Source of the DNA: Dugong dugon
Lineage: Eukaryota > Chordata > Mammalia > Sirenia > Dugongidae
DNA length: 64,000 nucleotides
Direction: 5' to 3'
Assembly: GCA_030035585.1 (NCBI GenBank)
Contig: CM057482.1
Span: forward strand, 9,783,001 to 9,847,000
Positions 27,901 through 40,600 of the stretch are shown here, piece after piece. Numbering within the stretch: the first letter of the stretch is position 1; every line of letters begins with the position of its first letter. The position numbers were made by a program, and so were the translations under genes. The notes beneath the pieces were generated by a model. That model had not been told where the DNA came from. It ran no database searches and saw only the letters and a program-made list of their open reading frames with translations.

Positions 27901-30900
27901 AAGCTGCCTACAGTCAGCAGAGACTTGACAGGAGACTCTGAGTCATTCTCGGTTGCTTTTTATCTACGGGGTAGGGATGCTCAAGCTCTAACTTTCCAAA
28001 GAAAGGACCTCTTGAAAGCAAAGAGAGCTCATCAATAGATAGGCAAGAGATCACAGGAGTGGGCAGGGGTGACAACCACAGGAAGTGTATCTGGAAGGAG
28101 AAAGACTGCAGGTCTTGGCTGGCTTCTCACCATCTTACACCCAGAAGTGTAGCTTGTTCTGACTTGTATTTAGGCTATTTGCGGGCTCAAGAGACCACAC
28201 AGGGAAGAACATCACTATAAATATGTTGTCTGCTTTAGAGAACACGACACCGGCATATCCCAGATATTCTCAGAGGGTTTTAAAAAAATGTCACTCACAT
28301 CTGGGTTGGCAGTAATTACTGACTCATGAGAGACCTATCTCCCTCCCTGATGTCTTCTTGGAGTTTAAATCTGGCTTTGGATTTGGTATGGAGAAAAAAG
28401 GGAAACCAGTGACAGAAATGCTGCTTTCGCAGCAGAACTGGCAGTTATTTCCCTTTCTACCCCAGATTCCAAGAGTTTAAACACAGACCATGCAGAGAGC
28501 ACCAAATGTGGGTAGCTGGTGGTGTGGAGGGCAAGACACAGACATGCAAGAAACGCAGAAAAGGGCGTGGGGTGACCGTCTCGTCGTCTCAGCATCAGTG
28601 TGACCCCCTTTTCTCCCCAAAACTGTCTCAACCGCAGGCGCACACGTCATTTTCCTTGCGTGACTTATCTGAGTCTCCCTGAACCCAGAATCATTCGAGA
28701 GAGAACAAAATGGCTCTGAAACCACTGCTCCAGGGCTATACAGCCAGAGTTATTGGCTAAAAACCGGATATCTAATGCTGTTAAGCATGGCCAATGGTTT
28801 AGGTAAGCAGACTTTTTTCTATATCCCACAGGGAGCAAGACGCTCCAGGGCTCCAAGAGGCTTGTGGTTACTATCTGCTGTATCTCTTCTAACATGATTC
28901 TTTCAGTTCACTGAGCCTTTTTGCACCACGTGGACTAGAAAATTACGACTGTTCTCCCAGAATTCACAGCTAAAGAAGGGCAGCAGCAGCCTTATGGTAC
29001 CATGCAAAAATTGAGATGGTCAAAAAAAAGAAGCTGCAGACACAAGCATGACGAATTCAGTTTGAGATGGGCAGCACACAGAGAGGAAGAGACAGAAAAG
29101 ATTCTCCAACCCAGGACTCAAGAGCCCCCCTGGAAAGATGAACGTACTTAGCTTCCTCCACTACCTCCACCTCGGCGTGAGCAGTGATCGGTGCATTGGA
29201 GTGGGCTCCCGTGGGGTCATCGACATTCAGCTCTCCGTTGGTTGAGCTAACCACCTGAAACAGAAAGACCGAGTGTGACAGGCATCATGGTAATAGGAGC
29301 CTCCTGCCAGCGTCAGAGAGGGTCACTAAGGGAGACCTGGTGTCTAGCTTAGGACCTAGCCAGGCAGTGCCTGGAATGTTTGTTTTCCTGGATTGAGGGG
29401 CGAGCTGTCCTAATTTTGGGAAGGTGTACTACACCAAGGCTCCCAGAGCCACAGCATGTGAGAAAACTAACCTCAAAGATGTAATCATATAATGATAATA
29501 ATGTCTTCTATGCGAGTGCCTACTCTGTGTCAGGCACAGTGCTAACTGTGTGTGCGCACATGTGTACACATTTCATCCTCACAAAAACCCTGTAAAATAG
29601 GTCACGTTTTACAGATGGAAACAGAAATGACTTAACCAAGGTATAGAGTTACGGTCTGTTGGACTTCCATGAGGGAAGTTTGTCCTAAACATGTAGATTC
29701 TTTCATATTGCAAAAATGCACACAGCTCTTTATTGAAGTAAAACTCATTGCACAGCTGACTTCTAAAGTCAAAATCACTTGGCTCCCTGGAACATAATGG
29801 ATATTTTCTACTTCTCTCGGTTTATCATGCTATATAAATATATAATCAGCCATGATGCTAAAAAAAAAATATTCTAAAAAGGAAATCAGTAGTGGGCACC
29901 AGAAACTATAAACAATCACACACTTTCCTTCAGAAATTTCTTCATGGCTTTGCCCATTGGTTTGAAGGTGCTCAAATAACAAGACTGCCATAGCCTCTTT
30001 GGTGGGAGGGCAGACGGCAAGGAATCGCGTTCCCTTGAAAGACCAGTCTTAGTTCAACCACCTTTATTTCAGGTTCAGTGTCATCCCACTTCTCACTGAT
30101 GGTCCCCGAACTGTAACTGACGGCTCTCATTCCTGTCATCTGGTTAGTGTGGCCCCGATCAGGCTTCTCTTGCTTGTGCAGCTGCTTCTGCCACCTGGTT
30201 TCATTTCCAGCACATGATTCCTGTTTATGTGGGTGCTGGGGAGTGGGAAAAGGGACCCCGCTGGACAAACCACTCTGCTGTTAAAGACTTTGGCTGAAAC
30301 ATGGGAGAGAACCACAAAATAGGATAAATGGTTTGGATATCATATGCCCCCAGGTAAGTAACTTCATCTATTTGAGAATGTTTTTTACAGGTTGATGTGA
30401 GAATTATAAGAGAAAATGTAAGAGACAGTATCTGGTACCATACCTGGTGCATAACAAAGGAGGGAGCATATTAGAGTAAATACAAGCTGGGCTTTAGAGG
30501 GAGTCAGCCCTGGGTGTGAACCCCAGCTTCATCACTTACTTGCTGGGGGTCCTTGGGCAAGATCCTCAATCTTTCTGTGCCTGAGCTTCCTAATCTGTAA
30601 AATGGGGAAATAATGGTGCTTACCTAATTGGGTTACTGCACACATAATCCACAGAAAGTGCTTAGACCAGTGCCTGGTACATGGAAAAGGCTCAATAAAT
30701 GTTCCTGTTACTATTATTCTCCCTCCATAAATGCTTGTTTATTCTTATTTACCTCAAGATCTGAGGTCCTCACCAATAGCTAATTTGTAAACATTTCCTT
30801 AACAGTCATAAAGAGAAAGATAAGAGGAAATGTTTAGTATGAGAAGGCTTTGGGGTATTTAATCAAAGGGAAAGCAGTAGACAGGTGAATACTACTTACT

Positions 30901-33900
30901 GATAGTCTAGATCCACCATTATTTCTATACTGGAAATATTTATTGTTCTTACAAATAATAACATATTTTGAAAAAATAAAACAATGCTGGACAGTTAGTG
31001 AAGGAAACCTATAACATTAAACTTGGACTTGCCCAAGGGAGACTCAAATTTCTGCTAGTGATCAAATTTAGCATCACTGATTAGTGGAACAACCTAACCA
31101 AAATCTTATTATCTCCTGACATGAAATGATAGGTAGCATACACTATTATCTATCTAGTATTCTTGCCAAAAAATGGTTTATCTGAATCTAATCATGAGGG
31201 AGAAAATATCAGACAAATAAAAAATGTGGAACAATCTATAGGACAACTAGTCTGGGCTCTTCAAAAAAGACTGTCTTAAAAATCTCTCTCTTTTTTTTGT
31301 TTTTAACACAGAAATGACTGTTATAGATTAAAAGAGGCTAAGAGGTTAAAAGAGACTAAAGAGGCGTAACAACCAAATGTGGTGCACGAACACTGATTAG
31401 ATCCTAGACACTATAAAATTAACTTTGGGGACAACTGGGGAAATCTGATATGGACTGTATATCAGATATTATGGAACCATTACCAGTTTTCTTAGGTATG
31501 TCGATGGTCTTGTTGGTTACATGAGAGAATGTCTTTGTTTTCAGTGGATGCAGTTTTAAGTATTGTGGGAGTAAGTGTGATGGTGTCTGCAAGATTTTAT
31601 CTTTAACGGACTAGGCAAAAAAACAAAGCAAAATACATATGTACACATATACTCACACAGAGTTGAAGCAAATGCGGCAAAATCTTAATTCATTAATCTA
31701 GGTTAAGGATATACAGGGGTTCTTTGCATTATGTTTTAAACTTTTCCGCAGATTCGAAAATTTCAAACAAAAAGTTGGGGAAAAAACAGCAAAAATACAA
31801 AGCTGCTTGGAGAAGCATGGCACACCTTCTAACGCTGCCGCGTTCATCCCCTCAGTCCTACGTCTGCCTCTTTGTGGGCACACTATGGCTGCACTCTAAC
31901 AGTAATGCTGGTGAGTCCATTCTGCAAGCACAGGGGCTAACGGGGAATCTTGTCTCTTAATGAGTAAGTCAGAAGTCAGGCGAGATGTTAAATAAAACGC
32001 CTTGCCCTCTACTGACATGAATGAAGCAGCAGTAAGCATCATCACTGAATCCCCTGGTGACTCTGGGTCACGGTGCCTGCTCACAGCATTTCACATGTCT
32101 CATACTCTCTATGAATTGCCACTTGGCCCAGAAGCAATGTCCTTGGGCAATCTGTCTCAAACGAATCAGGCACAAATGAGAACCTTACTATCAGTTGCCA
32201 ACCCTTAAACTTAACTACACCTAAAACATGCCTGGGAACCAATGGCTACTAATGGGCCTTCAGAACATCCACCTAAGAATTATTTCAGGCTGGAGGCAGA
32301 GTTTGTCAACCCATTGAACTGCTTGCCTGGATGTGTAGAGGAACCAACATTACTGCAGATGACAGAAGAGCTGGATTCCAGGCCGAGCTCTATCATCAAT
32401 ATCCTCTTAGAGCCTTGGTTTCTAATTCTGTAAGACAGGGCTAAGAACTTTGGTCCTATTTATCTCCTAATTATTACAGCAGTTAAATACAGTGACACCC
32501 TCCCCTCACTAGGCATTTTCGTAAGTACACTATGCTACTTTTTTTTTTACAGCAACATGTTAAAAAAAAAAAAAAAAAAAAAACAAAAAAAAAAAACTGC
32601 CATAGCGGAGCTTATGAAAATACCTCGAGGGGGATAGGGCGTGGTTGGTAAACAAATGTAGAAGGCATGGGTTATTTGCGTAAAAATAACGGTAATCGAA
32701 AATTATAAAGGTTCTGAGCAAAAGTAAATATTAGCTGAATGTTAAACACCATTCTTAAGTCCATCCTATACCTTGCTTTGTTCTAGAGATTTATAGCAAT
32801 TTCCAGTATGTTTTAACTTAAATAATTTTACAGTAATATTTTTGAAAGAGAAGAAATATACTGTCTTCTTGAATTTAGACCTTCTATAGGGTCGCTTTAT
32901 GGGGCAGTTCTACTCTGTCCTATAGGGTCGCTATGAGTCAGAACTGACTCAACAGCAAAGGGTTTGGCTTCGTGGTTTTTTTATAGGGTCGCCATGAGTC
33001 GGAACCAACTCGACAGCACATAACAACATGCGTGGATGCGTAGCCCTGGTGGTGCAGTGGTTAAGAGCTCAGCTGCTAACCAAAAGGTCAGCAGTTTGAA
33101 TCCACCAGCTGCTCCTTAGAAACCCTATGGGGCAGTTCTACTGTGCCCTATATGGTCGCTGTGCGTCGGAATCAACTCGACGGCAACAGGTTTGGTTTTC
33201 ATTTTTTTATACGTGGATGGGAGCCCTGGTGGTGCAGTGCTTAAGAGCTCGGCTGCTAACCAAAAGGATGGCAGTTTGAATCTACCAGCCACTCCTTGGA
33301 AACCCTATGGGGCAGTTCTACTCTGTTCTACAGGGTTGCTGTGAGTCAGAATCGACTCGATGGCAACAGGTTTGGTTTTATATGAGGATGATCTGTGGAA
33401 ATGTTGGAAGGATGGGAACCGTGGTTAGAACAGGTTGGAACAGGAATGTCCATGTGCCTTATCAGAGCAAACTCTCCTCATGTCAGCATTCTGCACTCTC
33501 TCCAGGGTCATGGTATCTGCAGGTCATCCAGGTCAGACCAAGCACGGTTTGACCACACTGCCTCTGGGAAGTGAGACACTTCCAAAGATGTGGGCATCTA
33601 TTGTGCTAGAAAGGTACTGTTGATTTGGTTTGCAAAATGCATAGCGCTTTTGTGAGTTTACAAAAACTGCAACTAAAAAACAATACAAGCTCAAAGACAA
33701 ACGTGCAGTGAGGGGCAGCAGAGCTTAATAACTAGGCAAGTAATTGTACAACTGCCTGACCCCTATCCAAGTGCCAGAGAAGCTGGCAGAACTTAACTTA
33801 TAGGAAGCAGTGGGAGGCACAGTGGCTTAGTGCTCGGTTGCTAACCAAAACATCGATGATCTGAACCCCACCAGCCACTCCGCAGGAGAACTGTGCGGCA

Positions 33901-34594
33901 GTCTGCTTCCGAAAAGATTACAGCCTTTGAAACCCTAAAGGGCAGTTCGACTCTCTCTGAGTCAGCATCAACTTGATGACAATGGGTTTGGTTTATTAGG
34001 TTTAGGGGGAGGTTGCAGTCTTCAAAAGTGCTGCCAGAGACACTCTGATTGGCTCCAATTCTAATCTAAAGACAACTCCTCACACAGGACAGTTGAAAAA
34101 CTATCCAACTGAGTATCCTGGGTTCTAGGAACATAGGTCCGGTAGACTAATTGTCTGATTAACTACGGAATTTTTTCCTTATAAAAATATTACTTACATA
34201 TTTTTTCTAATTACAAAGTAAATATGTAGACTGTAAATATTAGAACATTAACAGACAACATACAAGGTGGTATCACACGCAACTGGACAGTGAGAAATTT
34301 AGTATGTGTTCTCTGCAGCAAGGGTTGGCAAAGTCTTTCTATAAAGGGACAGAGAGTAAGTATTTTTAGGCTTTGTCAGCCATAAAGCCTTTGTTGAAAC
34401 TAAACAACTCTGCCACTGCAGCATGAAAGCAGCCACAGACAATATGTAAATGTACAGATGTGTTCTAATAAAACTTTATTTACAAAAACAGGCAGAAGGT
34501 AGCAATATTACCCTTCTATGGATTGTTTCTTTTTTCTCTGCATACAGTAACGTATATGTACGTGTGTATAGGTGTGTATATGTTTATATGTGTG

Positions 34595-34632
<38 letters not shown>

Positions 34633-37600
34633 TGGGGCCAAATTTTACATATTGTTTTGTAACTTGCTTTTTTCATAACACATCTTGGACATTTTCCCAT
34701 AACACCCAGAGATCTCTCTCCACTGTAAGAAAACATAATTATTTGTTTAGTTAATGCTGAACTGATGAACATACAGTTGCCCTGAATTACAAAAAAGCTG
34801 CCAATGAACATTCTAGAACTGCATTCGCCAATACAGTAGTCACTACCCACGTGGCTACTGAGCATTTGAAACGTGACCAGTCCAAATTGAGATGTTCTGT
34901 AAGTATAAAATAGACACCAGATTTCAAAGACTTAGTAAAAAATAAAAGAACGTGAAATATCTCATTAATAATTTTTTATATTGATTACATGGTAAAATAT
35001 TTTAGACATACTGGGTTAAATAAAATATATTATTAAAATTAGTTTTACCTATTTCTTTTTACTTTTTTAATGTGGCTACCAGAAAATTTAAAATGACAAA
35101 TGTTGCTCATATTAGATTACTATTGGACAGTACTGTTCTAGAACATAAATTTTTAGGTATCTATGAGTTTCTGAAGTATACTTATCTGAAACTGGATTTG
35201 CTGGATCAAAAAGTGTAAGTACTGAAGATTTGAGAAGATACTGCCAAATCACTCTCCAAAACAGTTGTTCTATTTCACTTTTCACCAATAGTGTACAGAC
35301 AGGGCAGACAGCACTGATATTACTAAATTTTTAAAATGTTGCCAATGTGATAGGCAAAAACTGATAAGTTTAAAAATCTTTTAAGGTTTTTATTTTTATC
35401 AGAGTTATATGCAAACATTGTGTAAAGAGTAAAATATTTCTAGAAGAATTTGACAGGAAAAACAGCAGCCTCTTTCTTCCACCATTTCTCTCTCTTTTAC
35501 AGCTGATTCTTTTGTTTTTTATCTCCATCTCTCTGAATAATATGCATCTTGAATTTTCGTTTTTAGGCATTACATTCATAGGCATAACCTTCTGCATCCT
35601 TCTATTCTCCCACTATAGTTTCTATTATAATTTGGGCTAGGTTAATTCTTGGTGTTTACATTATTATGACTATTAAAAGCTATTCACTGTGAGTCACGGA
35701 GTATATATACCATGGTTCTCTTTTCTTCCCTATACAATTTATTATTTTCCTTGGAGTTAATCATTATCTTATAAATTTTATTTTTCCTTGGTTTTTTATA
35801 TATTAACTGCTAATCACTAATTCTATCCAAACTTTCTGCCATTTTTCTAAGTAGTTTCTCTCTAGATGCTCTGACATCATCAGCACACTATCGATTTAAT
35901 CATTTTGGTGAAACTGCTCCCAGAGCCTCCTGGCCAAGACAGGCTGCTCTCTTCTCCTGGTGCACTACTGTCACGGTGATCTTCTAACTTCACTACTTGG
36001 GATTCCCTTTGCTTCTTTCTTGTGTTGGATCTTCTATTTTCTGGATCCTATATATTACTCTTTCTTGGTTTAAACACTCATTTTAGAGCACATCCTCCTG
36101 TAGCTTCATAAAAAGGGTACATGAGAAGTAAAATTTTTGAGACCACAGATTTTTGAAAACCTCTTTATTATATATTCACGCGAGATTGACAATTTGGCTA
36201 AATATAGAATTCTAGATCAAAAATAATTTTCCCTCAAAAATCTCAAGACACTCTTCATTGCCTTCTAGCTTCCAGTATTGCTGTTGAGAAATTTGAAGCT
36301 ACACTGATTTCTGATCCTTTCTTTGCGTGTGACTTTTTTGTTTCTGGTAGCTTGAAGGATCTTCGCTTTGTCCTCAGTGTTCTGAAATTTCACAATGATG
36401 CACCTTGGCGTGGTTCTATTGTCCATTATTTCAATCTGGAAACAAGGCCTTGACTTCTGGAAAAGTAGTTTGTTGATTTCCTCCCTTCCACTTTTTCTTT
36501 TTTTTCTAGAATTCTTGTATTTAGAAATTAGACCTCTTAGCCTCTCCTCCAATTTTCTTATATTTTTGTCCTATCTTTCATCGGTCTCTCTGCTCTACTT
36601 TCTGGGGGACTTCCAAACTATTCCACTGAGTTTTTAATTTCTGCTTATTATTTTTTAAAATTTCCATGAACTTTTTTTTGTTCTCAGAATGCTCCTTTCT
36701 TAATAGCATCCTAACTAAACAATTTGTTGGAAGCGAACTACACAGTTGTGATATCGTCTGTCTCTTTACCATCTAAAGATATTATTAACAAGGTTTTTTT
36801 TTGTTGTTGTTGTTCTTGTTGTTTATTTGCTCTGATCTCTTTCTTATTAAAGGCGTTTCTCAGATGTCTGCTAATCCTTGACTGTTACGTTTAAAAGTGG
36901 GGGATTGCAAAGTTAACTGACACTGTGAATCTATGGGTGAAACCTGTCAACCATGGGTCTCACTGTAGGATGATCTAGCCAGGCCACTTCATTGGGGAAA
37001 CCCTGCTGTCTGTATGCTTAGATATTTTCTATTGGGTTAGTCAGATTTCCCAGCACAGACTCTTTCAATCTCCTGCCTGGAAGGTACAGACCCAGCTATC
37101 AGCATTCTGAAACACTAAATGGGGAAAGCAGGTAGTCAGTATGCACACATTCGCTTAATCTTCCTGTTTTCAGTATACTACTCTGCCCTCAACTGTGTCC
37201 AGATACCTTCCATTTTCCCCTCTCCAGATAATAAAACTTTAGTCTTTTCTGGGAAAGAGGAGAGGATTTAGGGATCTACTGCTTCTTCAACAGGTTTTCA
37301 ACCAATCTTCCTTATTTTAGCACAGGCCCCTCTCCACCCACTTCCACTAACAGAACGCCAATTCCTGAGCCTGCTGAGGATGGCTTAGTGTAAACAGGCT
37401 TACTTCTCAGCTTTCCCCTCTACTGTCTTCAGATTCAGTTTTCTTGGGACTGCTAAGTCATTTAATAATTGTCCATCTGCCTTCCAGTTTCCAAAATTTA
37501 GTTGCTGTTGCCTCCTTTTCTGTTTCCTTCATGCTTATATGGATTTATGTTTTTTAAATCCCTTTATCACTCTTTTAGTGTTGTTTCAGGAGGGGTGAAA

Positions 37601-40600
37601 ACAGACGCTCCTATAAGGTTTGTACAGGGCCAAACCTGTCTCCTAACTTCCTGTGAATAATGCGATCTTTCAGTGAATCACTCCTTGTAAAAGCATACCC
37701 TAGACAATTAAACCAGTCAAGATGCACTTCTACAAGCAAAAGACCTGGATGCCTCTTTATAAGGATTTACGTTTGGTAGCTGTGGGTTCACTTGTGTGCC
37801 CCAACTGGTGTTATAAATTACCAGTATGAAAAAAATACTTAAGATTATTAAACAGTCAAATATAAGAAAAGTTAACAGACACATTCCAGATAATCCAAAC
37901 GAAATCAGAAGTAATTCTCCAAGACCATACTTATTATAGAGAGGGAACAAAAAAAAAAAGTCCAACTTTTTAGATACCCTCTCAAGAAACGGTTGACTTG
38001 TCCCAGCTAACAGTCTCGTCTTACCGTGCTCTAAGGCACATATCATGGAATGAGCTAAAACACAGTACTCTAGTCCTCCATCCAAAAAATACTTATTTTC
38101 TACCTTTCAGGTCTTCACAATTCACAGACTTGACACTAACACACTTCTACCTCGATGTTATTTTTATGGTCCATCGTGAGTGGGTCTAGGTTGAAGAACT
38201 AGGTTAATCAGAAACCATATGTTTCTTAGTCAGTGACAACTAGCAATCATCTCCATGAGTGACTCTTACTCAATTTCACCTAAGCAGGAAATCAGCACAC
38301 AAGATACTAAGTTAATGACAGAAGCAGCTCACTTTTGCTCTAAGTTTCCACTCTAAAGGAACCAAAGTTTCAGAAGCAAGCCAGCATTCTACCAGCCAAG
38401 CTGGGAAGGCCAGAAAAAGGCAGTGAGTACCTGCACTGATCCCCCATGGCGGTCTGCAGCCAAGTGAGACGTCAGGTATGAGGTATTGGTCTGCCGGCTG
38501 TGCTGGACTTCCCACTCTCCTCGGCGCTCGGACGATGCAGTCTGCTCAGGCATTAGGAAGCATGAGAGCAAGATACGGAAGGAAAGGTGAAGCAACAGCA
38601 AGCAACAACAAATCAAATACATTAGTGTCCCTGAAGGTTTTGTTTTTGTTTTGGATTTTAAATTAAGAACCGCTGCAAAGCACTAAGAAAAAGTTGGCTT
38701 GGCTACATTCATTTCAGCCTGATCAGCCAAAACGTGACAGTTTACAGAGCACACCAACCTCACCCAGACACAGAAAACCCATGATCACCAAGAGAGGAAT
38801 AAAGCAAAACACCACAGAAAAAGCTGGAATCACCTTCTAAGCTTCCATATTTAGTTAAACTTCAGTGTCCACTAAGCAGATAAATTCAGAATGTTAAGAC
38901 TGTTGGACAGAGCAACAGTCGTACTTACAAATCTTTTCATTGCATAAAGATCTATCTGAATAGACAATAATAAAAATACTGAAAATTCCCAGTGTTAGGA
39001 ATCAAGACAGTGTGCCTTTTCCTTCAATAAAAAGCCCAGTACTCTCAACATTAACATCTCCATGAGACTTTCTACTGAGATAAAACAAGCAGTGGCGGCA
39101 GCAGCTGGGATATGCTTTCTTTCCTAACAGAATGAACAAAGTATCTCTTCAGAAGCAGGTTCACATGCCAAGAATGTGAAAAGACAGAAGAGAAAATACA
39201 ACTGTAATGTTTTCCAGATTCCTTTAGCTAACAGTCTCTTGTTTGGAATTAGAAGAAGTATAACTGAGATGACTACCATTTATTTTCTTCTAGAAAGCAA
39301 AAGGTAGATCTTTCCCAGCAAAAGGCAGGCCTTTAATTCGAAGCTTCTTCGAGCTCTGCTTTCACCTGTGCTGTCATTCATGGCTCTCTTCACCCCTTCA
39401 CCTGGGATTCAGATTTCATACTACCCTGGTCTTGCTCAGATGTGATTTTTGTCTGAAGAATCTATGCCGCTTCCCCTGTGCCAGATGGCTGAGGAGGTGT
39501 TACCACCACGATGCTCAGCTGTAACAGCCCTAAGGCTCTACAAAAATGAGAAATAAGTAGCTGGAGAGGCAGCAATGAGGGATTAGTAAATCAAATTTTA
39601 ATTGCTGCTGATATAAACAACAGCAGGGGTTGGGATGTGATATTGCTGCTCTGCATGAAAACTAGTAAGGATGCTATAAATTGTAGAGATGTTCACAGCT
39701 ATCCATGCCGTATTCCATAAAAAAGAAGAGTGAGGAAATAATGGTTTGAGGCTCTATATTCACTCTCCCCCTTGTGTAGCTCATCAACAAGGGCTGCTTA
39801 AAGCTCACGCATAAGTCACTATAAATGAAGAGGCTTTTCCCATAAAAGAGAATCTTATGTACCAACTACAACTTACTCATCTTCTTTATTAAGGATTATG
39901 AAGTCACATGGGTAACAGCCCTGGAACGAATCCTGCCACGTTTTCTCTGATATTCAGGGAATCAGCATAGTCTACAAGCAGGCAGCTGTATTAATTTTCT
40001 TCCTATGTAATCTTATAAAAGAGGGATTTGGTTTTATGCTGCTAGTTGCATAAGCCATTTAGTGTCGTTTTGAGTCCTATGGTACATGTTTAATGCAATC
40101 ACTTCTCTCAAGAATGTTATCTGTTTTGCATTTGCTTTGAAGGCAGCCTAAATTGAAAATGGCAGGCAATGTACATAAAACGCTCACATGCTTTTAATAT
40201 TAAGGTTAAAGAAGCCCTAGACAGCTGAAATACATTTTTTTTTTTTTAAATACACATCAGAACTCTGGTTTGATGCTACTGTCCGATTCACAGGGCAGTG
40301 TACTTGTTTATACTCATTCAAACTAAATCAATAATTTGCTGGAAGAACTAAGATTTCAGTTTAAACGAAAGTAATAAGATATTTTTCAAAGGTCTAAAAG
40401 CTACACTCTATCTCCAATCTCAAAGCAATGTGTTATCTTTTAAAGAGAGAAAGTTAACATTCCAGATTGTTTCATAAACGCTTACACCACAAAAGAAGAA
40501 CATACCACACCACACTATCGGCCTCCAGTGCCTTCAATATTCACTGAAAGCAGCAAAACCAAGTGACAGAGGTGAACCTGAGGGCCGCTAGTTTATTACT

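Larger units (their letters stand above)
21924..29147 (-). other. CSNK1G1: CSNK1G1 last intron
   Basis: It contains an L2 remnant split by a solo LTR (about 23640-24535), a MER5A-like element (27506-27699), an A-rich/CAA-rich tract near 25128-25195 and a TGGGGG-type run near 27449-27470. No other exon was recognised. Confidence 0.6.
29255..38430 (-). other. CSNK1G1: CSNK1G1 intron rich in mobile element fossils
   Basis: It contains MIR copies, a poly-A tract, a cluster of AfroSINE/RTE insertions, two hAT elements, a CA repeat, LINE 3' segments and an L1/HAL1 ORF1 relic, each listed separately. No coding exon was recognised between 29254 and 38431. Confidence 0.6.

Noticed and set aside
29057-29147. 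Extension of the CSNK1G1 exon past AK into [12 protein letters not shown]...
   Set aside because: It reads through a good GTACGT donor. The split AA|G lysine codon joins perfectly to the conserved last exon, so read-through is at most a minor intron-retention form.
33039-33110. tRNA gene in the AfroSINE heads
   Set aside because: The head resembles a tRNA promoter (GTGCAGTGGTTAAGAGCTC, GGTCAGCAGTTTGAATCC) but it is part of a repeated SINE and does not fold as a complete tRNA.
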